A stretch of 64,000 bases of DNA from Gemmataceae bacterium (GTDB taxonomy: Bacteria; Planctomycetota; Planctomycetia; Gemmatales; Gemmataceae), in the NCBI GenBank assembly GCA_022616435.1, contig JAKEET010000094.1, positions 1-64,000 of the forward strand, written 5' to 3'. A model generated the notes under the pieces. That model did no database searches and was not told where the DNA came from. It saw only the letters and a program-made list of their open reading frames with translations. The first letter of the stretch is position 1. The number at the start of each line of letters is the position of its first letter. Positions 33,973 to 42,960 of this stretch are shown here, piece after piece. Both the position numbers and the translations under genes were made by a program.

Positions 33973-34583
33973 GGACTCACCTCGCCGCGCTCATCGGCCG
34001 GCTGCTCAAGGACTTTTTTCCAGCGCTCGTACATCTTCCGCACGCGTCCCGCCATCACGTACACGGAAGACACCTGGATGCCCATTGCGTTGGCGCTTGC
34101 CTCGGCGGCGTTCCCCTTGAGCACCTTCAAGTCAAACGCTTCCCAGTCCCTGGGATGGGCCTCCTGCATGGTGCGTTCCAGCGCTTCGTGATGAAGTTCC
34201 TCCTCGACCAGGTTACCGATGAAATCATCGGCAGTCGCTTCATCATCAATCAGGGCGAGCCACTTTCCGTCGCCACTGGCAAGGGCTGCCTCCCGGCGGC
34301 TCTTCCGGTATTCGCTGCAGGCATTGTGCGTCACCTTGTGAAGGTAACCCCGGAAGCTTCGCGAAGGATCGTATGCGAAGGTTCTCATTATGGCGATGAG
34401 CTTCACCAGGACATTCTGGGTCACGTCTTCCGCACTGTCCGGGCGAATCCCATGGTGGCGACACCAGCCCAACACCTTGGGGCCGTAAACGTCGACAAAG
34501 CGTTGCCACGCTTCTTGATCATTCATGTCCTTCACCCGTTGCAGGAGCGTTGCACTCGTCCTGTCACCGGCCAGGTTGCTCAT
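33969..34583 (-). CDS. ECF-type RNA polymerase sigma factor (204 aa)
   Basis: Start taken at ATG 34583 (MSNLAGDRTSATLLQRV); alternative in-frame starts at 34589 and 34622 add little. Sigma region 2 is clear in EAWQRFVDVYGPKVLGWCRH and SAEDVTQNVLVKLIA, with FAYDPSRSFRGYLHKVTHNA before it leads into the linker. Region 4 follows as DWEAFDLKVLKGNAAEASANAMGIQVSSVYVM. The typical planctomycete ECF pattern (SATLL, WAGFV-like, EDVTQNVLVKL) is clear. It is coupled by a 4-base overlap to the kinase, which may act as its regulator. Confidence 0.92.
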   Translation of the reverse strand: MSNLAGDRTSATLLQRVKDMNDQEAWQRFVDVYGPKVLGWCRHHGIRPDSAEDVTQNVLVKLIAIMRTFAYDPSRSFRGYLHKVTHNACSEYRKSRREAALASGDGKWLALIDDEATADDFIGNLVEEELHHEALERTMQEAHPRDWEAFDLKVLKGNAAEASANAMGIQVSSVYVMAGRVRKMYERWKKVLEQPADERGEVSP

Positions 34584-34608
34584 GATCATATACCCATTCA
34601 CACGGAGA

Positions 34609-34618
34609 AACCTAACAA
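34609..34618 (-). promoter_or_regulatory. TTGTTAGGTT motif upstream of the sigma factor gene
   Basis: On the minus strand the bases read ttgttaggtt, 26 bases ahead of the sigma ATG. The same 10-mer occurs in the same orientation relative to transcription at 34701-34710 ahead of the divergent secreted protein gene. With a sigma factor next to it, an autoregulated promoter element is plausible. The short distance to the ATG would place the transcript start close to the start codon if this is a -35 element, so a different start codon or a leaderless message may apply. Confidence 0.4.
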
Positions 34619-34700
34619 GCAACGATGAGCAAATAGGCGAATCGACCGTTGCTACTTCGACGGCTCCCGCTGCCGGAATTCAGCGGGTCTTGCAAATCCT

Positions 34701-34710
34701 TTGTTAGGTT
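34701..34710 (+). promoter_or_regulatory. TTGTTAGGTT motif upstream of the secreted unknown protein
   Basis: The bases ttgttaggtt lie 90 bases before ATG 34801 and match the element at 34609-34618 in orientation. It would fit a -35 element recognised by the neighbouring sigma factor. No clear -10 is visible. Confidence 0.4.
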
Positions 34711-34800
34711 GTTGCCTCCGATCCCCCAGTTCTTGATGTCGGCCTCGCAGTTGGGCAGTGCTCGCCCTTCGCTCGATTCCCTACCGAAAGGAGCCGGACC

Positions 34801-36744
34801 ATGTTTCGCATCGGTACTGTCTCGGTGTTGCTTACCCTTCTGGTGGGCAGTTGTTGCATTGGCCAAAGCCGCCCGGTAAGCGAGTTCCTGGTCAATGCCA
34901 CCCCGGAAGAGCTCCGCCAGATCGGCCAGCGTTGCCTGATTTACGTGTCGGACGGCGAGGGGCTGCAGTTCAGCCCATTTTACGCCTTCGAGTTCGACGA
35001 GCAGAAAAAACTCAAGCTGCACCTGAGCCACCCCATTGACGAGGGATCTCCCTGGGAGCTCCAGCTGGGTTTGCTGGTGTCCCCCGACTGCTTGCTCGAT
35101 CCGGTGGCCCACTGGGTAAACGAGTGGGCTGCCCGGCTGCCCGAGGGGTCGGTCAATAAGCGTTACGCGACCATAAACCGCACGAGCCTGCTGCCCTGCG
35201 AGTTGATCTTCCTCACGGTGGAGGAGATGCCCCCACCCGGCCAAAAGCCCCTATTCCAGTGCGTCGAACGAACCGAAAAATCGATGCCCCAACGCGTCGT
35301 GCTGAGTTCTTATTTCTCGTCCCGACAAGAAGCCGAGCGCGTCGCCGACCGGCTGACGAGCGGGGCGGCCAGTCTTCGCTTCCGAGTGAAATGCGGGTTC
35401 CATGCCCGGCACACGAATTCGAAGTCAACCGTGCGCGTGACCTCGACCTCGATCAACAAGACAAAAGGGCTGCAAGAAGTGAACGGCGCGGGCCGCCCCT
35501 TCGTTGTGCAATTGGGCGGCCAGAGCCAGACTATGCAGATGGGTGACAACCGCGTGGTCCTGACCCGATATCAGTTCGAGAAGCTCAAGGCCCAGTTAAA
35601 GAATGAAATCGCCGAGGAGTATTTCATCGACAACAAGGAGGACCTGAGCTTTCTTGAACGACGTGTCGAGGCCCGCCTGAGCGAGGTGCTCAGCCCGGAA
35701 TCGATCCCGCTCGACAGCCTGAAAGCAGGGATCCGGCACCTTTCCGCCTATGCAATCGACCCTCGCGACCTCTCCCCGGACCGAATTCAGCAGGTGGCCC
35801 ACGAGCAGAAAGACTATCTCGCCAGCAAGGACTACACGCGGCGCAAAACGGCGGTCAGCGCCGGTGGCAGCTTCCTGGGCATCATCGGGGGACACGGCTC
35901 TTCCAACCAGGACTTCGAAGAGGACAGGCAGCGGATGATCGATGCCGGCTGGCGGTTCGGCACCAAGGGAGAATACTGGGTTCCCAAGAGTCTGGACGTC
36001 CGCGTGGGCATTGATCGTTCGATCCGCATCAACAGCGATATCCTCATCACCGTCAACCGCGGCAGCCGGGCACACGAATCCCTGGAGACGCAGATTTCCA
36101 CCCGCGAAGGGTTCCTACCCCAGAAACTGACTCCGCCACAGAACCTGAAGATCCAGGCACTGGAGAAGCGCCTCTCCAAGCTCGAAGCCAGGAATACGGA
36201 GCCTGAGAAGCAACTCCCGGTTGCAACCGGCGTCTTCGTCTCGGAAAACGACGGCTACTTCGCTTTCGTCCTGGAGCGCGGAGAGGGGCGCTACGAGCTT
36301 CGAGGTGCGGACGGCCGCATTGGGACAGTGGCGCCGAAGAAGGACGGAACATTCGATTGGTTCGGCGAGCTGGGGCGCTTCATGCCCGACGGGACCGTGA
36401 CCTTCAAGAAGGGCAATCGTTGGTTAAGCTCGCGGCAAGGAGCGTTTGTGAAGCTGCTTTTCAACGGCGATCCGAAAACGTCACCCTGTTTCGTCTACTT
36501 GAACGGCAAGGACAAGGTGACTGTCGTGAACGAGCATGGCGGAGCCGCACCGGCCCGCGTCGGCAGCGAAGGCGACACTCTGTACCGGCTGCACGCCTGG
36601 GGAATGGCGGCCGCCATCCACGGCGATCGGATCACCTGGCCGAGCGGACCGACCTGGTCCAAGCACCCATTGCCCGTTCCCCCTCCCCCTCCTTCGCCTC
36701 AGCCGGAACGCGAAGCCCGGGAAACCGGCGGCGGGTGGCGGTGA
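34801..36744 (+). CDS. Large secreted protein of unknown function (647 aa)
   Basis: ATG 34801 is preceded by GAAAGGAG. Residues 1-22 form a signal peptide (LLTLLVGSCCIGQ) that could be lipoprotein-like. No known domain is recognised. The central region has GGSFLGIIGGHGSSNQDFEE and then GTKGEYWVPKSLDVRVGIDR; a helical piece LEKRLSKLEARNTEPEKQ separates it from a C-terminal half with repeated beta-strand-like units (ENDGYFAFVLERGEGRYELR, DGTFDWFGELGRFMPDGTVT). The protein ends in a Pro-rich tail. The phospholipase-like gene follows 50 bases later, and the sigma/kinase pair is divergent, so the four genes probably form one system. Confidence 0.7.
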   Translation: MFRIGTVSVLLTLLVGSCCIGQSRPVSEFLVNATPEELRQIGQRCLIYVSDGEGLQFSPFYAFEFDEQKKLKLHLSHPIDEGSPWELQLGLLVSPDCLLDPVAHWVNEWAARLPEGSVNKRYATINRTSLLPCELIFLTVEEMPPPGQKPLFQCVERTEKSMPQRVVLSSYFSSRQEAERVADRLTSGAASLRFRVKCGFHARHTNSKSTVRVTSTSINKTKGLQEVNGAGRPFVVQLGGQSQTMQMGDNRVVLTRYQFEKLKAQLKNEIAEEYFIDNKEDLSFLERRVEARLSEVLSPESIPLDSLKAGIRHLSAYAIDPRDLSPDRIQQVAHEQKDYLASKDYTRRKTAVSAGGSFLGIIGGHGSSNQDFEEDRQRMIDAGWRFGTKGEYWVPKSLDVRVGIDRSIRINSDILITVNRGSRAHESLETQISTREGFLPQKLTPPQNLKIQALEKRLSKLEARNTEPEKQLPVATGVFVSENDGYFAFVLERGEGRYELRGADGRIGTVAPKKDGTFDWFGELGRFMPDGTVTFKKGNRWLSSRQGAFVKLLFNGDPKTSPCFVYLNGKDKVTVVNEHGGAAPARVGSEGDTLYRLHAWGMAAAIHGDRITWPSGPTWSKHPLPVPPPPPSPQPEREARETGGGWR

Positions 36745-36794
36745 TCACCTGGCTCGCGAATCCAGATTGGCGACCAAACACGAAAGGGAAAACC

Positions 36795-37403
36795 ATGACC
36801 ATGAAAGCGATTCTGCTGCCTCTCGTGATGCTTGCTTCGGCCGTTTGCTCCCATGCACAAACCCCCGGGTCTGTCGTGGATGTCCTCAAGTCCCAGGGGC
36901 GGCCTTCTGACTTCGAGGCCCGCCGCCAACTCTTTCGAAAGCTTTATCCCGGCGAAAAGTACATCGGCAACGAAGCGCAAAACCGGCGAATGCTCGGCAT
37001 CCTTCAGTTTGGCCAAGCGACGGTAGTGAAAAGCGAACCGAGCAACGGCATCATTACGCCGCGGCGAGCCGAGTCGCACGCTCCCCGGTTTTCCCGCGGG
37101 TTCTTCCCTAACGGTTGCGGGGGTTCGGGCGGTTTCAACGTACCCGACTTCGATTTTCGCGAATGCTGCGATCAGCATGACCTGCTCTATACCCTCGGCG
37201 GCAATCGACTGGACAAGCTCAGTGCGGATCAAAAGCTCCGTGCGTGTATCGAACGTCGGGGCCATCGCCTTATGGGGGATGTATACTACTGGGGCGTTCG
37301 CAGTTTCGGCGACCGCTATTACCATTGGGAAATTGACGGCCAAGACCGTCGGCGGCAGCGAGCCGAAAAGGGCTGGGGTTATGACCCTCTCTTCGATGAT
37401 TGA
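36795..37403 (+). CDS. Secreted phospholipase A2-like enzyme (202 aa)
   Basis: ATG 36795 begins a signal peptide ending SHA at about residue 21. The catalytic core starts at residue 103: FFPNGCGGSGGFNVPDFDF contains the Ca2+-loop-like NGCG (Asn106-Gly109) and RECCDQHDLLYTLGG the CCxxHD active-site motif (Cys124-Cys125, His128, Asp129), as in bacterial and eukaryotic PLA2s. A second Cys (LRACIERRG) follows about 25 residues later and would pair in a disulfide. These enzymes cleave the sn-2 acyl bond of phospholipids. Exported, next to a secreted unknown protein and an ECF-kinase unit. Activity is inferred from motifs. Confidence 0.8.
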   Translation: MTMKAILLPLVMLASAVCSHAQTPGSVVDVLKSQGRPSDFEARRQLFRKLYPGEKYIGNEAQNRRMLGILQFGQATVVKSEPSNGIITPRRAESHAPRFSRGFFPNGCGGSGGFNVPDFDFRECCDQHDLLYTLGGNRLDKLSADQKLRACIERRGHRLMGDVYYWGVRSFGDRYYHWEIDGQDRRRQRAEKGWGYDPLFDD

Positions 37404-37572
37404 ACTGGCGCTGTGCAATCGAACCAGGAGCGAGACGATGATCTTGAAGAGATTCCGCGATCCATGCCCGGAACGGCTCCGCGCGCCGCACTTATGCTCT
37501 TGACCCGCGCTCCCGTCTGGAACACGATAATACCTGGGCGCCATCGCAGCAACCGACGTGAGATCAAGACCG

Positions 37573-39042
37573 ATGAACGACATTCCCAGACTTTTCGCCC
37601 CGCCCCCCGCTCTCTATGCCTCGCGCCGCGCCTTCCTCACCCGCGTCGGCGGCGGCTTCGGCATGATCGCCCTGGCCGGCCTGCTCGAACAGGAACAGGC
37701 GCGGGCCGACTGGACGCCGCCCAATCCGGCGCGGCCGCTGGCGCCGCGCGGCGGCCATCATCCGGCCACCGCCAAAAGGGTCATCTGGTTGTTCATCAAC
37801 GGCGGGCCGAGCCACGTCGACACCTGGGACTACAAGCCCGAGCTGGAGCGCCGCGACGGCCAGGAAATCCCCGGCTTCGACCGCAACACCGGCTTCTTCC
37901 GCGACCAGGTCGGGCCGATCATGAAGTCGCCGTTCCGCTTCGCGCGCCACGGCCAGTGCGGCAAGTACGTCTCCGAGATCTTTCCGAACCTGGCCCGCCA
38001 CGTGGACAAGATGTGCTTCATCCACTCGCTGTGGACCGACTCGAACAACCACTCCCCGGCCCTGCTGAAGATCAACACCGGCTTCACGCGCATGGGCTTC
38101 CCGTGCACCGGCGCCTGGGTGACCTACGGCCTGGGCAGCGAAAGCCAGAACCTGCCGGCGTTCGTGGTGATGTACGACACGCTCGGCCGCGGTTTGCCCA
38201 AGGGCTACTCGCAGAACTGGGGCGCGGGGTTCTTGCCGAGCATCTACCAGGGAACGGCCCTCAAGCCGCAGGGAGCGCCGATCGACAACCTGTATCGGCC
38301 ACCCGATCTCACCGACAGCCAGCAGCGGCACCAGCTCGACTTGCTCAACCGTCTCAATCGCCGGCAACTGGAGACGCGCGGCGGCGACACCGAGCTGGCG
38401 GCCCGCATCGAAACCTTCGAGCTGGCCTATCGCATGCAGCTCGCCGCGCCCGAAGCGCTCGACCTGCAGCGCGAAACGCAAGCCACCCATCGGCTGTACG
38501 GCATCGACAACGCGCGGTGCGGCCACTTCGCCCGGCAGTGCTTGATCGCCCGCCGCATGGTCGAGCGCGGCGTCCGCTTCGTGCAGATCTACTCCGGCGG
38601 CGAGGAGAATGAGCGCAGCTGGGACGGCCACATGAACATCCGCGACAACCACGTCGGCTTCGCGGGCGAGACCGATCAGCCGATCGCCGCGTTGCTGACC
38701 GATCTTGAAAGCCGCGGCATGCTCGACGACACGCTGGTGATCTGGGGCGGCGAGTTCGGGCGTTTGCCGATCATCCAGCGCGGCGGCACCGGCCGCGACC
38801 ACAACCCGCACGCCTTCACGTTCTGGCTGGCCGGCGGCGGCGTCAGGGCGGGCTATTCCCACGGCGCCACCGACGAGATCGGCCACCGCGCCGTGGAGAA
38901 CCGCGTCTCGGTCCACGACCTGCACGCGACGATCCTGCATCTCTTGGGGATGGATCATTTGCGGCTGACGTATCGGTATCAGGGCCGTGATTTCCGGCTG
39001 ACGGACGTGCATGGGGAGGTGGTGCGGGAGGTGATCGGGTAA
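37573..39042 (+). CDS. Tat-exported DUF1501 protein (489 aa)
   Basis: Start set at ATG 37573 (MNDIPRLF); residues 17-40 carry the twin-Arg pattern SRRAFLTRVGGGFGMIALAG. The DUF1501 domain fills the rest: RVIWLFINGGPSHVDTWDY is the alkaline-phosphatase-like metal site region, ARQCLIARRMVERGVRFVQI and VIWGGEFGRLPI follow, and the end contains ENRVSVHDLHATILHLLGMD. In planctomycetes this gene normally follows a DUF1549/DUF1553 cytochrome-like partner; none is present here. Sulfatase-like fold; function unproven. Confidence 0.92.
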   Translation: MNDIPRLFAPPPALYASRRAFLTRVGGGFGMIALAGLLEQEQARADWTPPNPARPLAPRGGHHPATAKRVIWLFINGGPSHVDTWDYKPELERRDGQEIPGFDRNTGFFRDQVGPIMKSPFRFARHGQCGKYVSEIFPNLARHVDKMCFIHSLWTDSNNHSPALLKINTGFTRMGFPCTGAWVTYGLGSESQNLPAFVVMYDTLGRGLPKGYSQNWGAGFLPSIYQGTALKPQGAPIDNLYRPPDLTDSQQRHQLDLLNRLNRRQLETRGGDTELAARIETFELAYRMQLAAPEALDLQRETQATHRLYGIDNARCGHFARQCLIARRMVERGVRFVQIYSGGEENERSWDGHMNIRDNHVGFAGETDQPIAALLTDLESRGMLDDTLVIWGGEFGRLPIIQRGGTGRDHNPHAFTFWLAGGGVRAGYSHGATDEIGHRAVENRVSVHDLHATILHLLGMDHLRLTYRYQGRDFRLTDVHGEVVREVIG

Positions 39043-39046
39043 CGCC

Positions 39047-39370
39047 ATGGACTTTGAAATCATCGGCGAGATCACGTCGATCGAAATCATCGCCGTCGGC
39101 GGCTCAATTCGGGATTTGATACTTGGACGAACCATGAAAAAAAGAGCTGGCAAGGTTAAGTTCGGCCTGTGCATCGATAACGAAGGCTATGCCGCGTCGC
39201 TGGAAAAGCGCAAAGTATATCGCATCATCCCGGACGAGGACGCGGAACGGCACGGCGATCTTCGGATCGTGGACGAAAGCGGCGAAGACTATCTCTTCTC
39301 GGCGAAACGATTCGTGGTCATGGAGTTGCCGCCACGCGCGAAAAAAGCGTTCGCTGTAGCTTCCGGGTGA
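39047..39370 (+). CDS. Small hypothetical protein, possible fusion or truncation (107 aa)
   Basis: ATG 39047 begins four bases after the DUF1501 stop. Residues 1-28 (MDFEIIGEITSIEIIAVGG, SIRDL) resemble the start of a small-protein family that continues with a Trp-rich motif, but here the sequence switches at about residue 30 to MKKRAGKVKFGLCIDNEGYA and RIIPDEDAERHGDLRIVDE, a different small-protein family. An alternative start at ATG 39134 would give that second protein alone (78 aa). No strong ribosome binding site is seen at either start. Function unknown. Confidence 0.55.
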   Translation: MDFEIIGEITSIEIIAVGGSIRDLILGRTMKKRAGKVKFGLCIDNEGYAASLEKRKVYRIIPDEDAERHGDLRIVDESGEDYLFSAKRFVVMELPPRAKKAFAVASG

Positions 39371-39519
39371 TGGATTGGAACCATGGAACGCCGTGTTCAT
39401 CCACACACGGGTCGCGAACGCCGCAAGCTCCTGCTTCGCGTCCCAGGTTACCTTTTGCGTCAACGGGGGAAAAGATGATACACTGGAGATGACGACGAAA
39501 ATCAGAAAGGACCACTGCC

Positions 39520-39750
39520 ATGCAAGTCCGCCACATCGAAGTCGAGCAACTGCAGCTCGAAAAGGTCGAAAAGACCCAGCCGCAACTGATGCCGCCCTAC
39601 CAGGAAGACAAGCCCTGGGAGGAAGTCGTCGAATGCCTGGCCGTGATCGCGGCCATTCACGCGCTGCCGTGCCAGGCGGCGGCGGGACGCAAGGATGAAG
39701 AGGATAAAGAGAAACCATCTCCTCCGGACGATGAACCCAAACCGACTTGA
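39520..39750 (+). CDS. Small hypothetical protein (76 aa)
   Basis: ATG 39520 follows an AAAGGA. The product reads MQVRHIEVEQLQLEKVEKTQ, has a hydrophobic patch VVECLAVIAAIHALPCQA, and ends in an acidic Lys/Pro tail. A short membrane helix is possible around residues 37-52. No family recognised. It is convergent with addA ten bases away. Confidence 0.5.
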   Translation: MQVRHIEVEQLQLEKVEKTQPQLMPPYQEDKPWEEVVECLAVIAAIHALPCQAAAGRKDEEDKEKPSPPDDEPKPT

Positions 39751-39759
39751 TGCCGGCCA

Positions 39760-42700
39760 TCACACCTCAACAACTTTGCCCGCGAAGGGAAACACCAATC
39801 GCGCGGCGACGCGCTCGGCCGGCAGTCCTGACAGGCCGGTCACCGCGCGCCGGTACGCTTCGAGCTGCGGCCGATAGTGGTCGGTTCGAACCGCCAGCGC
39901 CGAGTCATCGCCGGGTGGAAGAAGGTCGGTCTTGAAATCGATCACGTCCGCGGCCACCGTTCGCTGGCCATCCGCCAGCCACACGACTCGATCGAAACTG
40001 CCGTCCCAGAACGTGTTCCCTTGGCGAACCACGAAGCGGCGTTCGCGCTCGACTTGTTGCGGCACAAGCGCCTTGCTCAACAATGGCTTGAGCTTCTCGG
40101 GGAAGCCGGCGCGGCGCGTGTCGGTGTAAGTCGTCCGCGACAGCACCGCCCGGAGCGCCGGCTGCCGCAACCAGGCCTGGAACTGCGCGAGCAAGCGGTC
40201 CAGGTCGCGCCAGGTTTCCGCGGGCAAATCCCAGCGCAGCACCGCGGCCGCCTTGCGCAGCGCCGCCTCGCTCGGCTCGCCGTCGTCGAGCCACTCGATC
40301 GTTTCGAACCAGGCGTGGTACAACGTGCCGGCCGCCATCCCCGTCCCTTCCGACGGATGGAAGAGCCGCGCCGTGGGCACGCAGGCGCCGCCTTCCTGCT
40401 TGGACGGGGCAGCATGCTCCAGGCCGCGGCGCCGCTCCGATGCCGCGGCGCGAAACGCAATCGGCCGGCCCCTTGACACGGACACGGAGGCAACCGATGT
40501 CGGCCGGGCGCTTCTCGCGTGCCACTCCGGCTCGCCGCGCTCGAACAGGACGGTGTTCTCGGCCGGAAACTCGACCGCGGGCGCCAGGGCCTGGACGAGC
40601 ATATTGCACCAAACGTCGCTCTGCTTCTTCTGCCGCGGACCCGGAACAAACATGTACAGCGCGTGGATCGCACGCGTCATCACCACGTACAGCATCGACA
40701 GCGATTCCTCCACCCGCTGCCCGCGATCCAGCTCGAAGGCCCCGCGTTCCTCCGGCGTCAACAACTTCTGCACCGTTTCATTGGCGTACCGGCAGACGAA
40801 GCTCACGTCGAGCGACTCCGGATCGCGGTCCACGACGAAGCTCGGCTTCACGCGGCCGATCAGCTCGCAATCCAGCTCCGGGAGCACCACGGCGTCGAAC
40901 TGCAACCCCTTGGCCGAGTGGATGGTCATGACCCGCACGCCGGCGCTCGACGGATCGGGGACGCGCTGCCGCCGCACCCAGCCGACGAAGTCGTCGGCCC
41001 GCAAGGTGCTGCGGCTCTGAAAGTCGTAGGCCATCTCGATGAGCTGCTGCAGCCGGCTCAGGTCGCGCCGGTTGCACGCGGGAATCAGCGAGCCGATCCA
41101 AGCCTGGGTGACCTTGCCGATGCCGTCCGCGAGGATTTCGCGGCGGATATGGCGGGCCAGGTGATCGGGCTCGTTGAACGGCCGGAGACGCTCAGCCAGC
41201 GGCGAGTTCTTCAGGTGATGCCAGGCGATCGAGTGCCCCGGATGATCGGCGAGCGTGAACAGCGACAGGATCACTTCGACGGCCGGCGAATCGGTGAGGG
41301 GGTTGCCGCCTTCCTCGCTCGCTTCGATTTCGAGCCGGCGCAGCTCGAAGATCATGCGGGCGATGGTGTCGTTGGTGCGGCACAAGACGCCGATGGAGCG
41401 GCCCGGCGCCGCGGTGCACAGGTTCTTGATGTGCTGGGCCACGTGCCCGATATGCCGGCCGCGTTGTTCGGGGATTCCCTGATCCGCGAGCTGAGCGGGG
41501 CCCGCTCGCAGAACCACGTAGCCGGGGATGCTGGTCCGCACCGTGCTGTGCAGCGCGAAGCGCTTGCCCCAGGCTTGCAGGCCCGGTTGCGCCTTATCGC
41601 CGGCCTGGTACCTCGCGGCGCCGGCGAAGACCGTGTTGACCACCTCAATGATCGGCGGCGCCGACCGCCGGCTTTCGTCGAGCGGGCTCTCTTCCAGGTC
41701 CTCCAGGAACCGCGGCAGGCCGAGGAAGATCTCGGCCATGCCGCCGCGCCAGCGATAGATAGCCTGCTTGACGTCGCCGACGCAGAAGAACGAGCGTCCC
41801 GGCCCCTTTATCGCCGTGCGCCGCGGCCCGTGCATGATGGCCTGCGCCAGGGGCTCGAGCACGCGCCACTGCGCCAACGACGTGTCTTGAAACTCGTCGA
41901 GCAGCAGGTGCTCGACGGCGCCGTCCAGGCGAAACGCCAGCATGTCCGCCTTCAGCGCCGCGCTGCTCAAGGCCCGGGCCAGCGCGTGCGTGACTTCATC
42001 GAATCGCAATCCGCCGGCGGTCTGCTTGAGCGCCCACAGCTCGGCCTGAAAACCGCAAAGGAAGTCGCGCGTCGCCCTGGTTTGCTCGGCGATCGGCTCG
42101 ATCACGACGCTGCGCACGTGGTCGATGAGCTCCGTGTACAGAGCGACCAGCGCGTCGGGGATCGGCTTGTTGCGGAACGCATTCTCGCCGGTGAAGGCCT
42201 TGACGCACAGGCCGTTGCTCACCAGGTCTTCCCAGCGCTCGGCGCGTAAACGCTCCAGATCGTCGGCGCGCGGCGCCTCCATGCCGGAATGTTCGGACAG
42301 ATCGAACGCCTCGATCCGTGCGACCAGCTCTTCGAGGCATTCGCGGGACAAGGCCGGGCCGACGTGGATCTTCCGCCACGCGTCGTCGCTGGTTTCCTGA
42401 TGAACGGCGTACAGCTTGTCGACGATGTCGAGCAATTCGCCGTCGACGCTGCGCTTCGTCTCGCCGCGCGTGAGCCGGCGATAGAGCCGGACGAGCGCGG
42501 CCGCATCCTCGCGCTCGAGCATGTTCTCGACCGCCTGGCGGCGCAACGCGTCGTCGTCGGCCTCCTCGCAGATCGACCAGCCCGGCGGCAAGCCGAGCTC
42601 GAGGCCAAAACTCCCGGCGAGAGAGACGTAGAAGCTGTCCAAGGTGCCGACCCGGACCCTGTGCAGACTCTGCACCATGCGGCGGAGAAGCACGATGAAA

Positions 42701-42960
42701 TCCTGGCGCGACCGCAGCTGCACGCGTGCCTGCCGGGCGAGCTCCCCGGCGGCCGCGTCATCCCCGGCGGCCTCGGCCAGCCGCCACAGCACGCGATCGA
42801 GGATCTCGCCGGCGGCTTTGCGGGTGAACGTCGTCGCCAGGATCGTTTCCGGCTCGACTCCCGACGCCAGCAGGGCAAGATAACGATTGGTCAACTGGTG
42901 CGTCTTGCCGCTGCCGGCGGAGGCGTGAATCAGCAGATGTGGAAATGTGGCGTCGCTCAT
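39760..42960 (-). CDS. addA: AddA-type UvrD-family helicase/nuclease (1066 aa)
   Basis: The ATP-binding motif HASAGSGKTHQLTNRYLA is at residues 12-20. UvrD motifs follow: HLLLDEFQDTSLAQWRVLEP (Walker B), CVGDVKQAIYRWRGGMAE, and VRVMTIHSAKGLQFDAVVLP. The C-terminal PD-(D/E)XK domain has DGSFDRVVWL and DVIDFKTDLL, consistent with an active nuclease. AddAB enzymes resect double-strand breaks for RecA loading. The length is slightly below that of Bacillus AddA. The start overlaps the AddB stop by four bases. Confidence 0.88.
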   Translation of the reverse strand: MSDATFPHLLIHASAGSGKTHQLTNRYLALLASGVEPETILATTFTRKAAGEILDRVLWRLAEAAGDDAAAGELARQARVQLRSRQDFIVLLRRMVQSLHRVRVGTLDSFYVSLAGSFGLELGLPPGWSICEEADDDALRRQAVENMLEREDAAALVRLYRRLTRGETKRSVDGELLDIVDKLYAVHQETSDDAWRKIHVGPALSRECLEELVARIEAFDLSEHSGMEAPRADDLERLRAERWEDLVSNGLCVKAFTGENAFRNKPIPDALVALYTELIDHVRSVVIEPIAEQTRATRDFLCGFQAELWALKQTAGGLRFDEVTHALARALSSAALKADMLAFRLDGAVEHLLLDEFQDTSLAQWRVLEPLAQAIMHGPRRTAIKGPGRSFFCVGDVKQAIYRWRGGMAEIFLGLPRFLEDLEESPLDESRRSAPPIIEVVNTVFAGAARYQAGDKAQPGLQAWGKRFALHSTVRTSIPGYVVLRAGPAQLADQGIPEQRGRHIGHVAQHIKNLCTAAPGRSIGVLCRTNDTIARMIFELRRLEIEASEEGGNPLTDSPAVEVILSLFTLADHPGHSIAWHHLKNSPLAERLRPFNEPDHLARHIRREILADGIGKVTQAWIGSLIPACNRRDLSRLQQLIEMAYDFQSRSTLRADDFVGWVRRQRVPDPSSAGVRVMTIHSAKGLQFDAVVLPELDCELIGRVKPSFVVDRDPESLDVSFVCRYANETVQKLLTPEERGAFELDRGQRVEESLSMLYVVMTRAIHALYMFVPGPRQKKQSDVWCNMLVQALAPAVEFPAENTVLFERGEPEWHARSARPTSVASVSVSRGRPIAFRAAASERRRGLEHAAPSKQEGGACVPTARLFHPSEGTGMAAGTLYHAWFETIEWLDDGEPSEAALRKAAAVLRWDLPAETWRDLDRLLAQFQAWLRQPALRAVLSRTTYTDTRRAGFPEKLKPLLSKALVPQQVERERRFVVRQGNTFWDGSFDRVVWLADGQRTVAADVIDFKTDLLPPGDDSALAVRTDHYRPQLEAYRRAVTGLSGLPAERVAARLVFPFAGKVVEV

